A stretch of 64,000 nt of DNA from Oreohelix idahoensis (lineage: Eukaryota; Mollusca; Gastropoda; Stylommatophora; Oreohelicidae). Of this stretch, positions 11,503 to 24,984 are shown in pieces. The first letter of the stretch is position 1; each line of letters starts with the position of its first letter. The translations under genes were made by a program, and so were the position numbers. The notes under the pieces are model-generated. The model was not told where the DNA came from. It worked only from the letters and a program-made list of their open reading frames with translations, and made no database searches. The stretch is taken from contig JAMPIV010012164.1 of NCBI GenBank assembly GCA_024509875.1, positions 434,001-498,000 of the forward strand, in the 5' to 3' direction.

Positions 11503-13730
11503 AACATGTAAGGATAAAAACATAATGCGTAGGCTGCTGATAGTACATGATCGCCCAGACCGCGGGTCATCACCCTCCATAAAAATTGACTTGCTAGACA
11601 GGAGGGGAACGGCGGATAAAAAGGAAAAAATATGACTGGAAAGATTGCGTGAGACTAGAAAGGCTAAGGAGACGCAATTGGGGGGGGGGGGGGGGGAGGG
11701 GAGAAAAGTCACGTTTCCCAAGTTGACATAAAGTAAGGAACTCGACAGAAGGGACCTTGGATATGTTACGCCACAGTCATTTATTGGTCGCTTTTGCGAT
11801 ACCAAGCCTTTGATTTGAATTCAGCGGCAGAACGCAGATGTTTGGAATATTACAAAAATTAAAAAGTAACTTTTTCGTAATATTAATGTTAGGAATATAA
11901 AAATTAGCTGGCCGGATGGCCCATTCTGAGCAGTGAACTAATATGTTCTTAATTTTACAGACGGATAGATAATATTGAAGATAATGACAAAAGACAGTGT
12001 TGTTCACATCAGCGACAGACTGTATGGAATAAAAAGTGTCGCTATTTGCACAAAAAAAAACACGACCTTGAGACGCAGGTGTTCAAATCTACTTAGTAGG
12101 GAAGCGAAGGGACATTGGTGGGAGCTGTGTCTAAATATAACTTTTAACGACAAAATTTTGGAGGGGAGAGAAAGGTTGGTTCAAAAATCAAGTACGTTTT
12201 TGAAAAAAACAAGTAGAGACGGACAGACTAACAGATAAACATCCATACTTGACTGAAGCATGACTGAAATGACTTTAGGGTAGGAAATTTGAATTTGAAA
12301 TAAACCTAGGCAGTGATTGGCCACAGACAATCATTTTATCGGCGCTCATACGAGAAGTGGGGCCATTCCTCAATAGTTGTTCGATGATAGACACAGTATT
12401 TTAAAGTGTGGTGATTTCCAAATGAAAGAAAGTGAAATAAGTTCAGGGACGCCATACTATAGCCAGCAGCTCAGCTGAGTTTTGCTAGCATTTCTGTGTT
12501 CTTTATTCATAATCTGGTAAGATTGAAATTATTTCTTTGTATATTTTGAATATTGTTTAATGTTCGAGTGATTTGATACTGCCATATCATAATCTAGCCT
12601 TACAAACAAGTAGGGATTTGCTCTAGACCCCCCGCCCAAGTCAGGGTCTAGGGACCAACAATATACATAAACTCCAGCAAGGGTTAGGAAAGACAGATCA
12701 AGTGTTGAGAATAATGAAACATATTACCTATCCACTTTTAGGGAAGGAAACTAATAAATATTTTTCAGAATCTATAGTCTGGGAGGACCTATCTGATGTA
12801 AAACCACCATGGTAAATGTGCTGTTTGGTCAGAGAGATCTGACCTGTCTGTATGATGTGGTTGTTGTGTCCGTGTTGTGTCCAGACGTGGGTAGAGAATA
12901 GAATTTTGACACATAGCCAATACTTTGATTGCAGAGCTGTGAGTTTCAGTTGTCAACAAGGCGGTGTCCATTCAGTTGGTGATTTTACTCGAGTGTATCT
13001 GTGCAGTACGTTGTGACAGAGACCACTATTATTGCCCGCCAGCACGGAGAGGTGGGACCACCAGATTTCAGCACCAGAGCTACATATGCAAGTTGAGTGA
13101 GCCTCTGGTCTGCTGGAAGTTCACCAACGCCTTTTAGTTACTAATACCCCATAAAATTCCTGCAATTTACTGGACACTGTGTAGTCAATATAGACAGGTG
13201 TGATGAGGCCACCCCAACAGCACAAGCATTAACTATCCTCCCAAGTAGATGACTACTAGAACATTTTAATAAAACTAACTAGTCTAGTACTTATATATGT
13301 ACACTCTTGCATTTATTATGTAACATTCCATGCATTTCTTTCATAATTTTTAAATCCTTTTTAAAAAAAAAAAAAAAAGTTCTGGTCAACATAAAACTTG
13401 ATCCAGAACAAAATAAATGTAATATAATTCTATCAAAAATTTTACACTCTTGAGTTAGTTCAGTGTATTATAATATTTGTTAAATCTTATTAGTCTGCTT
13501 AAATATCTGTGGGTGTATCCATAACTATCACACCACATTACATATCATTACCCTAGACATTTTACATAGCTACATTCATTAAGAAAAAAATTGAGTGTGA
13601 GGTCGTAGTGGTAGCAAGAAAGGCCTTCTGACAATTCACAACTACATTTTATCTCAGGAGCCTTCACAGCTGGCCTCATACATTACATTTAGTAATATCA
13701 CCATCATACAATACCATCAAACCCACTACA
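11503..13730 (+). repeat. Remainder of element B 5' LTR
   Basis: It continues the LTR begun at 2450 and ends CACTACA at 13730. It matches 18172-20389 almost base for base, with a 17 G tract near 11681 against 6 G in the 3' copy, and T/G at TCA(T/G)ACGAG. Confidence 0.93.
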
Positions 13731-13735
13731 TACAT

Positions 13736-13754
13736 TGGGGTCTTGTCCAGGGAT
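13736..13754 (+). promoter_or_regulatory. Element B degenerate primer-binding site
   Basis: TGGGGTCTTGTCCAGGGAT lies five bases after the LTR. It differs from the tRNA-Pro site of element A by two substitutions and one inserted base. Confidence 0.75.
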
Positions 13755-13999
13755 AATTAGCCCAACAGTAATATTAGGATCTCCTGGTTGGAGAAATAAA
13801 ATTAGGGGAAAAAAATTGTGAAATTCCCTTTAAAATTAAAAGGGTCCCTGCAGATAAAAGTTGGTGAATCTTCACAGCCAGATGATAATTAATTAGTTAA
13901 CTGGTTAGTTAGAATTAGTTAGACTATAGTCATAAGAAGTACTTAGTGTATTTACTGGTTAGAGATTTAGCTTGTATATTATTATATTGTCTGAAAAGT

Positions 14000-15258
14000 A
14001 TGGCGGAGCTAGCAAAATTCCGATCAGCTGCTGTGCTGACCGCAAAGGAGATGGGAATGGATGGTCAGATTTTAATTCAAAAATTGAGGCTGATAGAGAA
14101 ATTAAGAGGCTGCAGATTGAGGCAGAAGAAAAACGACAGCAAAGGGAGGCAGAAGAAAAAAGGTTGACTGCCGAAAGGGAGGCAGAAGATAGAAGGTTGC
14201 AAAGGGAGCACGAATTACGACTAAGGGAGCTGGAATTACAAGGCCCGGCTCCTGAAAATGGTGCCAGCCCTTTTGCCTCAGATGCTACGCCCAGTCTGGG
14301 AGCCTCAAACTCAGCTATGGGTTTCATTTAGACCATTTTGTTGAAAAAGACGATGACATAGAGGGGTACCTAGGACGTTTTGAGTTATTAGCTACTACAT
14401 ATGGGTTAGAGAGAGAGAGGTGGAGTTTAAAGCTATCACAGGGATTGAGAGGTACTTCTTATGAAGTATTTGCCAAAATGAACAGGGAAGACCAAGACAA
14501 TTATGACATGTTAAAGCAGGCTTTGTTATTAAGGTACGAGAAGAATGGTGAATTTTATCGTAAGAAATTTAGAAATGCCAAACTGTTGTCTGGGGAGACA
14601 TACCACCAATTCTCTGCTAGACTAGAAACCTATTTGGAGAAATGGACGGCTCTGGGGAAGACCCAAGATCTTAAAGAAATGATCATGATTGAGCAATTGA
14701 GAGAGTCCATGGCTCCAGACATGAGAAAATTTCTCATGGAACAAGGTGCAGAGAAGTTGGGGGAAATTTTAAATGTTGCTGAGAGGTATCAGGCAGCTCA
14801 GGCAGAGGTAAGTGGTGCTAAAAAGAAGCACATAGACAATTTTAAAGCTCCACAGCAATTTAATAAATTTGATAATAGAGAGCAGGGAAATAAAGGTAGG
14901 ACAAACTTTGAGCGGCCAAGAAATGACTATCGCGACAGAAACTCACAGTTCAATGACCAAAAGTTCAATGAAAGAAAACCGTTGAACCAAGGAAAAAGAT
15001 GGTGTAAATGGTTCAAGAAGGATAACCATAACACCGAATTTTGTAGAAGGAAACCTTCAAACATTGCTGCAATGAAGTCGGGGACGCGAAGATTAAAGGT
15101 TAATCCTAATGGACAACAGGAACCTTATCACCCCCCAGTTTGTGAGGATGTTATTTGTAATGGGGTCACCATAAGGTGCCTTTATGATACAGGTTTGGAT
15201 TATGATTCAGTTGTGAAGTCTAGCCTAGTGGACCCAAGTCAGTATACCACAGAAAACA
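14000..15258 (+). pseudogene. Element B gag-protease, frameshifted
   Basis: ATG at 14000 (MAELAKFRSAAVLTAKEM) matches the element A gag start. A deletion equivalent to about 70 bp of A (after DGQILIQ) shifts the frame. One EEKRQQREA unit is missing. A lost G in ATGGGTTTCATTTAG causes a stop near 14331. An extra A near 15255 shifts gag-protease out of frame with pol. The zinc knuckle reads CKWFKKDNHNTEFC, so its second Cys is Phe. The DTG protease motif survives near 15187. No functional gag is expected from this copy. Confidence 0.85.
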
Positions 15259-18033
15259 GTGGAAATACAAGGGGCGACTAAGGACATACCACTCATGACA
15301 CTTCCCATCGCAAGGATAACGGTGAAAACTCGCTATGTGGAAGGAGAAATCAGAGCAGCAGTGATAGATGAACCAATCTACCCTCTGATATTGGGGTGTA
15401 GATACGTCTTCTTGGGGAATCCCGAGAAACCTGTGATCATGGCGACAGTGCAGACCAGGTCACAGAAGAAGGAGGAAGAAGGTGAACCTATAAATGCTCA
15501 TCCAGAGGAGATGAGGAAGGCGCAGGCTGAGGATAGGACACTCAAGCCCTGTTTTAAAAAATTGCCCAAATGCCACACACCTCCGAGCAAGGGGGAATAT
15601 TTCATGAAGAACAAACTCTTATACAGGAAGGCCGGAACTGGAACAAATGGTCACAACCAGCTGGTTCTTCCCACTTCATATAGAGATAAAGTGATGGAAC
15701 TCGGGCATGCGATTCCCTTCAGTGGTCACATGGGGATCAGCGCCACAGGACAGCGTATAGCTTGTCATTACTTCTGGCCAGGGATAACGGAGGATATAAA
15801 AAGATATGTCAAATCCTGCCCAGAATGTCAAAGGGTAGCTCCAAAGCACTGGACTGCTCCTGGAACTCTAGGGGAAATGCCCATAGTGGGAACACCTTTT
15901 GAGAGGGTTGCAGTGGATATTGTAGGACCTCTCACTCGGACCAAGAGGAGGAACAGTTACATCCTTACTCTGGTGGACACTTGTTCTATGTGGGGAGAGG
16001 CGGTAGCCCTGCCATCAATTGATTCAAAACATGTAGCAGAGGCACTACTTACAATATTTACCCGATTAGGATTCCCGCATCAAATCTTGACGGATAATGG
16101 TTCTCAGTTCAAGGGGAAACTAACGGAAGAGGTTTTTAAGCTATTTCAAGCCAGACACTTTCATTGTAGTCCGTACCATCCACAAGGGAACGGCCAGGTA
16201 GAGAGGTTCAACGGGACTCTCATTTCTATCCTGAGAAAGCTGGCACACGAAAAACCGGATCTGTGGGATCAATTCCTGCCCGCCGCATTGTTTGCGTACC
16301 GGGAGGTACCACATAGTTCAACCGGGATGGCTCCCGCAACTCTGCTATTTGGGAGGCCAATAAAAGGTCCATTAGAAGCTCTATTAAGGACCTGGACAGA
16401 TGAGAAGGCGGAAGAGACTGTTACCTCATCGTATCAATACGTGAACGAACTGACCACTCGTTTGAAAGCTGGATGGAAACTGGCAAATGATAATTTGAAG
16501 CAAGCCAGGAAGAAACATGCAGCATATTTTAATAGGAAGGCAAAGGACAGGGAACTGGCAGTCGGAGAGAAGGTGCTGCTTCTACTACCCGGAAGCCAGA
16601 ATAAATTACAAATTGGTTGGCAAGGTCCATATACTGTTCTAGAGAAGGTGTCTAGAACAAACTATAAAATTGACAAAAAGGGGAAGGAGAAAGTTTATCA
16701 TGTAAACCTGTTAAAGAAGTATCTGGACAGACCACTCCAGGAAAGCACCCCCTTATTGACCTTGGCTATTGCAACCCAGATGCAAAAAGAACCACTCACC
16801 TCACATGAATACCCATTACATCCTTGTGAAACCGCAGCACAGGTAAAAGTCAGTAAGCACCTGACTAAAAACCAGAGGGAGAGAGTTCAACAGGTTCTGG
16901 AGGAACATACAGATGTATTAACAGATAAACCAGGCCATACAAATTTGCTACAGTATGACATGAAACTGGTAGACTCAAACCCAATCTGTATGAGAGCCTA
17001 TTCTATTCCGTTCGCGAAGGAGAAGGCATTGAAGGAAGAAATAGAGTATTTGTTGCAGGAGGGGATTATTTCGCACAGTGAATCATCTTTTAGTTCTAGT
17101 GTCGTTTTGTTGAGAAAACCGTCTGGGGAACACAGACTGTGCATAGATTACAGGAAACTGAATGCTGTCACAGAAGGACAAGTGGATCCATTACCAGACA
17201 CAAAACAGTTATTTGCCAGACTGAACAAGGCAAAATACTTTTCAAAGGTGGATCTTAGTAAAGGCTATTACCAGATCCCAGTGAAGCCTGAAGTGAGACC
17301 TTATTTGGCTTTTAGCACTTCGGATGGACATTATGAATTCAATATGCTACCATTCGGACTGAAAAATGCTCCGAGTGTGTTTTCAAGGATGATGCGCAAA
17401 TTGTTGGATCCCCTGAATAACCCATGTATCACGAATTTCATGGATGATATTCTCGTCGCCACAGAGACATTTGAAGAACACATTGAAGCTCTGGAGATGT
17501 TGATTGATAGACTTCGGGAGGCGAACTTAACTGCTAGGCCAACAAAATGTTGTATTGGATGCAAAGAGTTGGAATTCTTGGGACACACTGTATATCAGGG
17601 TAATATGACCCCTGATCCTAAGAACTTGGAAAAACTGCAGAGAGCACCTAGGCCGCAAACAAAAAAGGACGTGCGATCATTTGTGTCGTTATGCGGATTT
17701 TATCAGAAATACATCAAGAATTTTAACGCTATTTGTGCTCCTCTGACTGATCTGACTCGCAAGGGACTTCCAGATAAAATTATTTGGACTGCACAATGTG
17801 AACTAGCGTTCCAAGAGTTAAAGGAAAAACTCACTAGCAAGCCTATTCTCAAACTGCCTGATTTGACACAGGACTTTGTCTTAAGAACCGATGCAAGTAA
17901 TGTAGGACTAGGAGGGGCTTTGTTGCAAAGATCATCTTCACCTGATGGGGAACTGAAACCAGTCGCTTATGCAAGCCGTAAATTGAATGTCGGTGCAGAT
18001 TTCCTCAGTCGGCACCCCTGTGATCAAAATTAG
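15259..18033 (+). CDS. Element B pol: protease tail, integrase, RT, truncated RNase H
   Basis: The open frame has 924 codons; the start is not a true initiator but the point where the frame opens after a +1 A. Integrase HHCC zinc finger lies at residues ~150-195 (GHAIPFSGHMG...SCPECQRV). The catalytic core has D220 (VAVDIVGP), D279 (ILTDNGSQF) and E315 (GQVERFNG), a perfect D,35,E spacing. The GPY/F-like module (GWQGPYTVLEKV) follows, then RT with YFSKVDLSKGYYQI, LPFGLKNAPSV and FMDD at 727-730. RNase H keeps only its first part (LRTDASNVGLGG, Asp878), then jumps to VGADFLSRHP through an in-frame 228 bp deletion. Integrase before RT is the unusual Gmr1-type order. Confidence 0.9.
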   Translation: MEIQGATKDIPLMTLPIARITVKTRYVEGEIRAAVIDEPIYPLILGCRYVFLGNPEKPVIMATVQTRSQKKEEEGEPINAHPEEMRKAQAEDRTLKPCFKKLPKCHTPPSKGEYFMKNKLLYRKAGTGTNGHNQLVLPTSYRDKVMELGHAIPFSGHMGISATGQRIACHYFWPGITEDIKRYVKSCPECQRVAPKHWTAPGTLGEMPIVGTPFERVAVDIVGPLTRTKRRNSYILTLVDTCSMWGEAVALPSIDSKHVAEALLTIFTRLGFPHQILTDNGSQFKGKLTEEVFKLFQARHFHCSPYHPQGNGQVERFNGTLISILRKLAHEKPDLWDQFLPAALFAYREVPHSSTGMAPATLLFGRPIKGPLEALLRTWTDEKAEETVTSSYQYVNELTTRLKAGWKLANDNLKQARKKHAAYFNRKAKDRELAVGEKVLLLLPGSQNKLQIGWQGPYTVLEKVSRTNYKIDKKGKEKVYHVNLLKKYLDRPLQESTPLLTLAIATQMQKEPLTSHEYPLHPCETAAQVKVSKHLTKNQRERVQQVLEEHTDVLTDKPGHTNLLQYDMKLVDSNPICMRAYSIPFAKEKALKEEIEYLLQEGIISHSESSFSSSVVLLRKPSGEHRLCIDYRKLNAVTEGQVDPLPDTKQLFARLNKAKYFSKVDLSKGYYQIPVKPEVRPYLAFSTSDGHYEFNMLPFGLKNAPSVFSRMMRKLLDPLNNPCITNFMDDILVATETFEEHIEALEMLIDRLREANLTARPTKCCIGCKELEFLGHTVYQGNMTPDPKNLEKLQRAPRPQTKKDVRSFVSLCGFYQKYIKNFNAICAPLTDLTRKGLPDKIIWTAQCELAFQELKEKLTSKPILKLPDLTQDFVLRTDASNVGLGGALLQRSSSPDGELKPVAYASRKLNVGADFLSRHPCDQN

Positions 18034-18108
18034 AGTAGTGGCAGACGTGAGGAGTAAATTTACCTATGTGTATCGCTGGTTTTGGAACTTGCCATAGGCA
18101 TGTTTTCA

Positions 18109-18118
18109 AGTGGGGAGA
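18109..18118 (+). promoter_or_regulatory. Element B polypurine tract
   Basis: AGTGGGGAGA two bases before the 3' LTR, the counterpart of 9281-9290. Confidence 0.7.
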
Positions 18119-18120
18119 TG

Positions 18121-21010
<2,890 letters not shown>

Positions 21011-21013
21011 CAT

Positions 21014-21310
21014 GGTTTCTTCTTCTTCTTCCTCGTTCGTCCTGAAAAGGACGGTGGTTGCGTTGTGTCTGTTTACGCCTAATCTGTGATATCTGCACCT
21101 TTCGGTCGACACATCCGACTTCTGCACGGCATTTTTTAGGACCGGGTTTGCCTTCCCATTGCGATCCACACTCGCTCAGCCAGACTGCACTGCTGCAGAC
21201 TGTTTCCAGGACCACCACGTGGAGGTGGAGTGCGGTCTTGACCAGCTCTGATTCGCTGGTCCTGACGCAGGCAGTCAAGCTATGAGTCGCTGACTGCGGT
21301 CTCTATTGCT
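21014..21310 (-). repeat. Possible short retroposon with (GAA)n tail
   Basis: This is a GC-richer block in AT-rich surroundings. Read on the minus strand it ends in GGAAGAAGAAGAAGAAAC, the same kind of 3' tail as the RTE-like LINE copies in this window. No second copy of its body was found here, so the call is tentative. Confidence 0.3.
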
Positions 21311-21901
21311 GCGTCTTTGGGTCCCACACATGGTTTGAAAAGTGAAATGGGAATACCCCTCCTCCCCTGGTCCGCCTATTAAGCCTCCAATGTATCATTG
21401 TTCCCGCCTATGGTTACTCCAAGCAGTCCCTTTTGCGGAAGTCATAAGTCATCGTCCGTGTGACCAAATCTGTGTATGTATGTGTACAAATTACTAGCCC
21501 CTTAACGTGGATCTAGTGTGTCCAGCCTTAAGGTTGCTCTAGGCTGAACGTGCACAACTATTAGTTGAAACCACCCAGCCAAAGAGAAAAGCGCTTACGC
21601 AGCACACCAAAGCCAGTCTTCTTCAACTCGGAGAGTTTTCAATGCCCCGGGGATAGTTTCAAGTGTTCTTTGTTTGACACCCCACTTTTTTCGACTTTCT
21701 TGGGTTACACACACGTGTGTATTGGTGCAGGTGCAGTTCTCAAATGTAGACAACTACAAACCAATTTTAACCCTTTTCATCTCATGATCTTAGGTTACCG
21801 TACTTATTCAATTTTACTCTCTCATTTATTTAAAATATGTACTTTCTAAGTGTGCGAATGGAAGTTTAAGAACGCATGAAAGTTTTTCTTTTTTCTATAT
21901 G
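21311..21901. other. No gene seen
   Basis: Short unrelated frames only; no motif recognised. Confidence 0.4.
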
Positions 21902-21965
21902 TGTGACAGCGCCATCTTGTCATCGCCATTTTGTCTGTCGTTCTCTACCTTTTTACTACAACATA
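21902..21965 (+). repeat. Left 64 bp direct repeat (5' LTR remnant)
   Basis: TGTGACAGCGCCATCTTGTC... matches 23657-23720 with one change (C/A). Similarity stops abruptly at ...CTACAACATA. Confidence 0.8.
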
Positions 21966-22031
21966 ACGACACCGAGACAACAGCAAACGAGCAAATATTG
22001 TAAACACCCAGCAGTGCATTCTTGCAGCAAG

Positions 22032-22787
22032 ATGGCTTCGAGGAGTAAACGTGTTCCGAGCAGAGGGGAGCGCGAGGATGCAGATCCAATACCAGTGATG
22101 GGTGCATCAGTAGTGCAACGTAAGGGCCAGAGCAATGCGCCTGTGAAGGTAGTATACGTGACGGTGCCGGAGGTAAGGTGATTTGGTGGAAAGGCAAGTC
22201 CCACTTGGCAAGAGTTTGTGAAAGACGTAGAGGCCGTGTGGAAGGTAGCGCCCTTTACTGCCAAAGATAAGGTAGACGTTATCTGGAATAACGTTACACC
22301 AGTGGTATTTAGAGAATTACGGATACGTGGCGGAGTTAAGGCCAGCCCTGAGAAGTTACTCGAGATAGTGGAAGAAGCCTACAGTGAGCGACAACTAGTC
22401 AATGAGATAACTAGGAATTTCCAGGCCGTGAGTCAGGGGCCTAGGGAATGTGCTGTTTTCTTGGAAGGCAAAAAGCCTGATACACTAGTGCACGTAGCCA
22501 GTGTAGAAGCCCACACTGAAAAGGATGCACTCGAAACAGAAGTATATCTTCTAAAGTCCCAGCTAGCACAGCTATCACAGACCAGTTCGCCAGTACAAGA
22601 GGAGGTGCAAAGAAAGAAAGCACCAAGCCAACCGCGGAAACAGCCAAAGAACGACGAAGGGGTGTGTGAGCAGGAACCTCAACTAGACCTTCTTGTATGT
22701 GAGAGTCAGGCTGTTGACAAGGAAAGCTGTGCTCTGACAGTAACAACAAACGCAGTTGCACCGACAAGGGGTTTGCAAGTGGTATAG
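22032..22787 (+). pseudogene. PNMA/Arc-like gag capsid region, interrupted
   Basis: ATG at 22032 lies in a strong context (CAAGATGGC) and opens a basic leader (MASRSKRVPSRGERED). A TGA at 22179-22181 interrupts ...VPEVR*FGGKASPTWQEF; CGA to TGA decay is the simplest explanation since RFGG is usual in gag proteins. The rest reads WQEFVKDVEAVW, PEKLLEIVEEAYSERQLVNE and FQAVSQGPRECAVFL, resembling the capsid domain of Gypsy gag and PNMA/Arc-type proteins. The frame then shifts by one near 22756-22785 into the cold-shock frame. It would form the capsid part of the same protein. Confidence 0.7.
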
Positions 22788-23565
22788 TGTCGACAAGGGA
22801 TGGGGGTTTATTACGCCAGATGATGGGGGTATTGATGTATTCGTACATCAGACCAAGATCTTCAGAAAGGGATTCAGGAGTCTGGCAAGGAACGAGCAAG
22901 AAGAGTTTGATAGAAAACCATCTGTCCAGGGCATGGAAGCAGTTTATGTATGCGGCATTGGCGGCCAAGAATGTAAGGGTAGTAGGAGGCGACCCATGGC
23001 ACAGAAAAAGCTTACAAATAGGAGGTGCTAAAATTGCGGAGAGTTCTCAGACCACATGGCAGCCAAATGCCCTCAAGGCCCGCTTCCGGAAAGATGCTTT
23101 ACGTGCAAGTCCACAGAACATCTGATATCCGCCTGTCCCTCAAGGAGCTCTTTACCTGAACGTACTATCACAACTAGGTTGCCTTTAGGGTGCAAGCCAA
23201 GAGATGGCCGTGACAACTGTCACCCTAAGGGCGCCGAGAAAATCGGTCGACGTTTAGGAGAGGAAACTCGTTCTAAGCAGATAGGAGGGAATGCACATCG
23301 TTGTTCAGAAGAGGAAACGCATCTTAAGCAGATTGTGGGGAATGTAAGCCACCGTCCACACAAAACGAGTGTAAAACAAGTTAGAAGTAATCCCCCTCCA
23401 AAGTCGACAGCTGCATGCACTGACAAGAAGTCACAAGCAAGCAGCGACGCTGTACAAGTAGACGAATCTTCCAAACCACAGCAACTGCCAGCCCGACAAC
23501 GTACGACGAGGAACATGAAGACTAAGAGGGTCAAAAGCCGGGCTGGTACCTCCTACAGAATCTGA
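22756..23565 (+). pseudogene. LIN28-like cold-shock domain plus two CCHC knuckles, fused to gag
   Basis: The frame reads GVCKWYSVDKGWGFITPDDG, then IDVFVHQTKIFRKGFRSL, then GMEAVYVCGIGGQECKGS and RRRPM. This is the LIN28 cold-shock domain layout, including the VFVHQ RNP2-like motif and the C-x-GS-x-RRP exit typical of LIN28 rather than Y-box proteins. A TAA at 23029 falls between the first and second residues after the first knuckle Cys (C*NCGEFSDHMAAKC), then CFTCKSTEHLISAC forms a canonical C-x2-C-x4-H-x4-C knuckle. The spacing to the second knuckle also matches LIN28. A Lys/Arg/Ser-rich tail with a twofold internal repeat (ETRSKQIGGN / ETHLKQIVGN) ends at 23565. An RNA-binding role in the retroelement is inferred. 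One stop and one frameshift make this copy broken. Confidence 0.85.
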
Positions 23566-23640
23566 GCCCCAAGCCTCGCCGCTCATAAAGAATCAGGCGC
23601 AGGGCCAACGGCGGAGAGTAGGTTGTGGGGACCACAACAA

Positions 23641-23656
23641 AATCAGGCGGGGAATA
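23641..23656 (+). promoter_or_regulatory. Candidate polypurine tract
   Basis: AATCAGGCGGGGAATA immediately precedes the right TGTGAAAG repeat, as expected before a 3' LTR. Confidence 0.4.
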
Positions 23657-23720
23657 TGTGAAAGCGCCATCTTGTCATCGCCATTTTGTCTGTCGTTCTC
23701 TACCTTTTTACTACAACATA
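23657..23720 (+). repeat. Right 64 bp direct repeat (start of putative 3' LTR)
   Basis: Pairs with 21902-21965. AATAAATACAG about 70 bp downstream could be an LTR polyadenylation signal; the LTR end could not be fixed. Confidence 0.75.
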
Positions 23721-24984
23721 GCGAGTTGGCAGCTATTTTAGTGTTACTCAGTCAGGATCTAAAAATATTGACAGGGTTGTATGAATAAATACAGCCCTCT
23801 GCCTTAGAATCAGAGTTTTATTGTTGATCGGTTGTTGTGTAAATTCAAACGGAATGCGAATAAAGGAGGGGAACGAACCCTAGGATTTTAAAAAAATTCC
23901 CCCCCCAAACAAAGAACATTCCCCCCTGCAAAATTACGACCCCTAATTACGAAAGAGTTTAGTAATTGAGTCTGTGAGAGGGAGTAAAAGTTTTTCTATA
24001 CATTTATTCATTGTGTAACTCGTGTGTATGTGTGTATGTAAATATGTTACTTAAATTTACAGTGCGGTGCTTTCTGTTATGAAAAGTGTGTAAGTCACGA
24101 TCCCTGACAAGAAAAGTTTTATTAATTGTCAGCTATGTTTCTGCTACAAGATGTGTTTATCTTCTAGAACATTCCTGAACTCCATTCATTCTTATCAAGG
24201 GACGATAACGGTTAACGGCCTTACCTTAAAAGCTATACAAGTCATACATGTTATCCTTTTTGGTTAAATTTAGAAAAAGTGCGTCGCTTTCTGCTATGTA
24301 AGTTTTCTAAACCAAGATTCCTGATAAGGAAACTTGGAATAATACTCATCTACGTAAAATTGTTACTGAAATTTACAGTTCCATGCCTTTTGTTATATAC
24401 ATTTTGTAAAGCAGGATTCCTGACAAAAAAAAGTTTGATTAAATCCCACCTATTTAGAGCTGTTAGTACCAATTTCGTCTACACAGTAACCGTCATGTGA
24501 ATTATTTGTGCTACAATTTCCGTATGTTCGAGAACATTTGTGCATGTTCTGACACAATAATTGGTTAGCGATTAATTTCGATATGACTAAAAAGCAAGTA
24601 TTTTTTTTTCAGTTACTATTCTGCTGGTGAATATTAGCTACTGTACCTACCTACATAATAATTTTCACACTTCATTATTAAGTTTATTTACTACATTCAT
24701 ACCTTTACTACTTAATTATTTTCAATTTTCCTTTCATTTCTTTGTACGTTTTTGTGTTTAATTATATCGTAGACACGATGTGTGTGCCTCTTTTAAAAAC
24801 ACTTAGGTGTTTTTTTAATTTTTAAAACATTTCGGGATCATCTTTAGGCATTATAATCCCACTTCTCGAAAATAATAGGTTTCCTTTTCTTAGTTTTTTT
24901 ATTTAAACACATAGGTGTATTTATTCTTAGTTCGGTACTTTAATTTAATTTCATTTTTGCTTCACATCGTCCAACAGAACTTCC
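23721..24984 (+). repeat. AT-rich stretch with three degenerate ~80 bp repeats
   Basis: No gene seen. A segment including TTTACAG..GC.TT.TGTTAT...GATTCCTGA recurs at about 24050, 24262 and 24361 with many differences. The first part probably includes the remaining 3' LTR of the preceding element. Confidence 0.45.

Larger units (their letters stand above)
21902..23720 (+). mobile_element. Gag-only LTR-like element carrying a LIN28-type module
   Basis: A 64 bp direct repeat (21902-21965 and 23657-23720, one mismatch) brackets a gag-like frame. The right copy starts TGTGAAAG right after a purine-rich GGCGGGGAATA, as a 3' LTR would. The left copy keeps only its first 64 bp and then passes into a leader, so the 5' LTR appears largely deleted. 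No protease, RT or integrase is present between the repeats. The element is interpreted as non-autonomous and decayed; the LTR reading is inference. Confidence 0.6.

Noticed and set aside
21902..23720. Stand-alone host LIN28 retrocopy
   Set aside because: No poly(A) tail, a gag capsid lies upstream, and direct repeats with a purine tract flank the whole unit. Not fully excluded, so it is listed as a refuting option.
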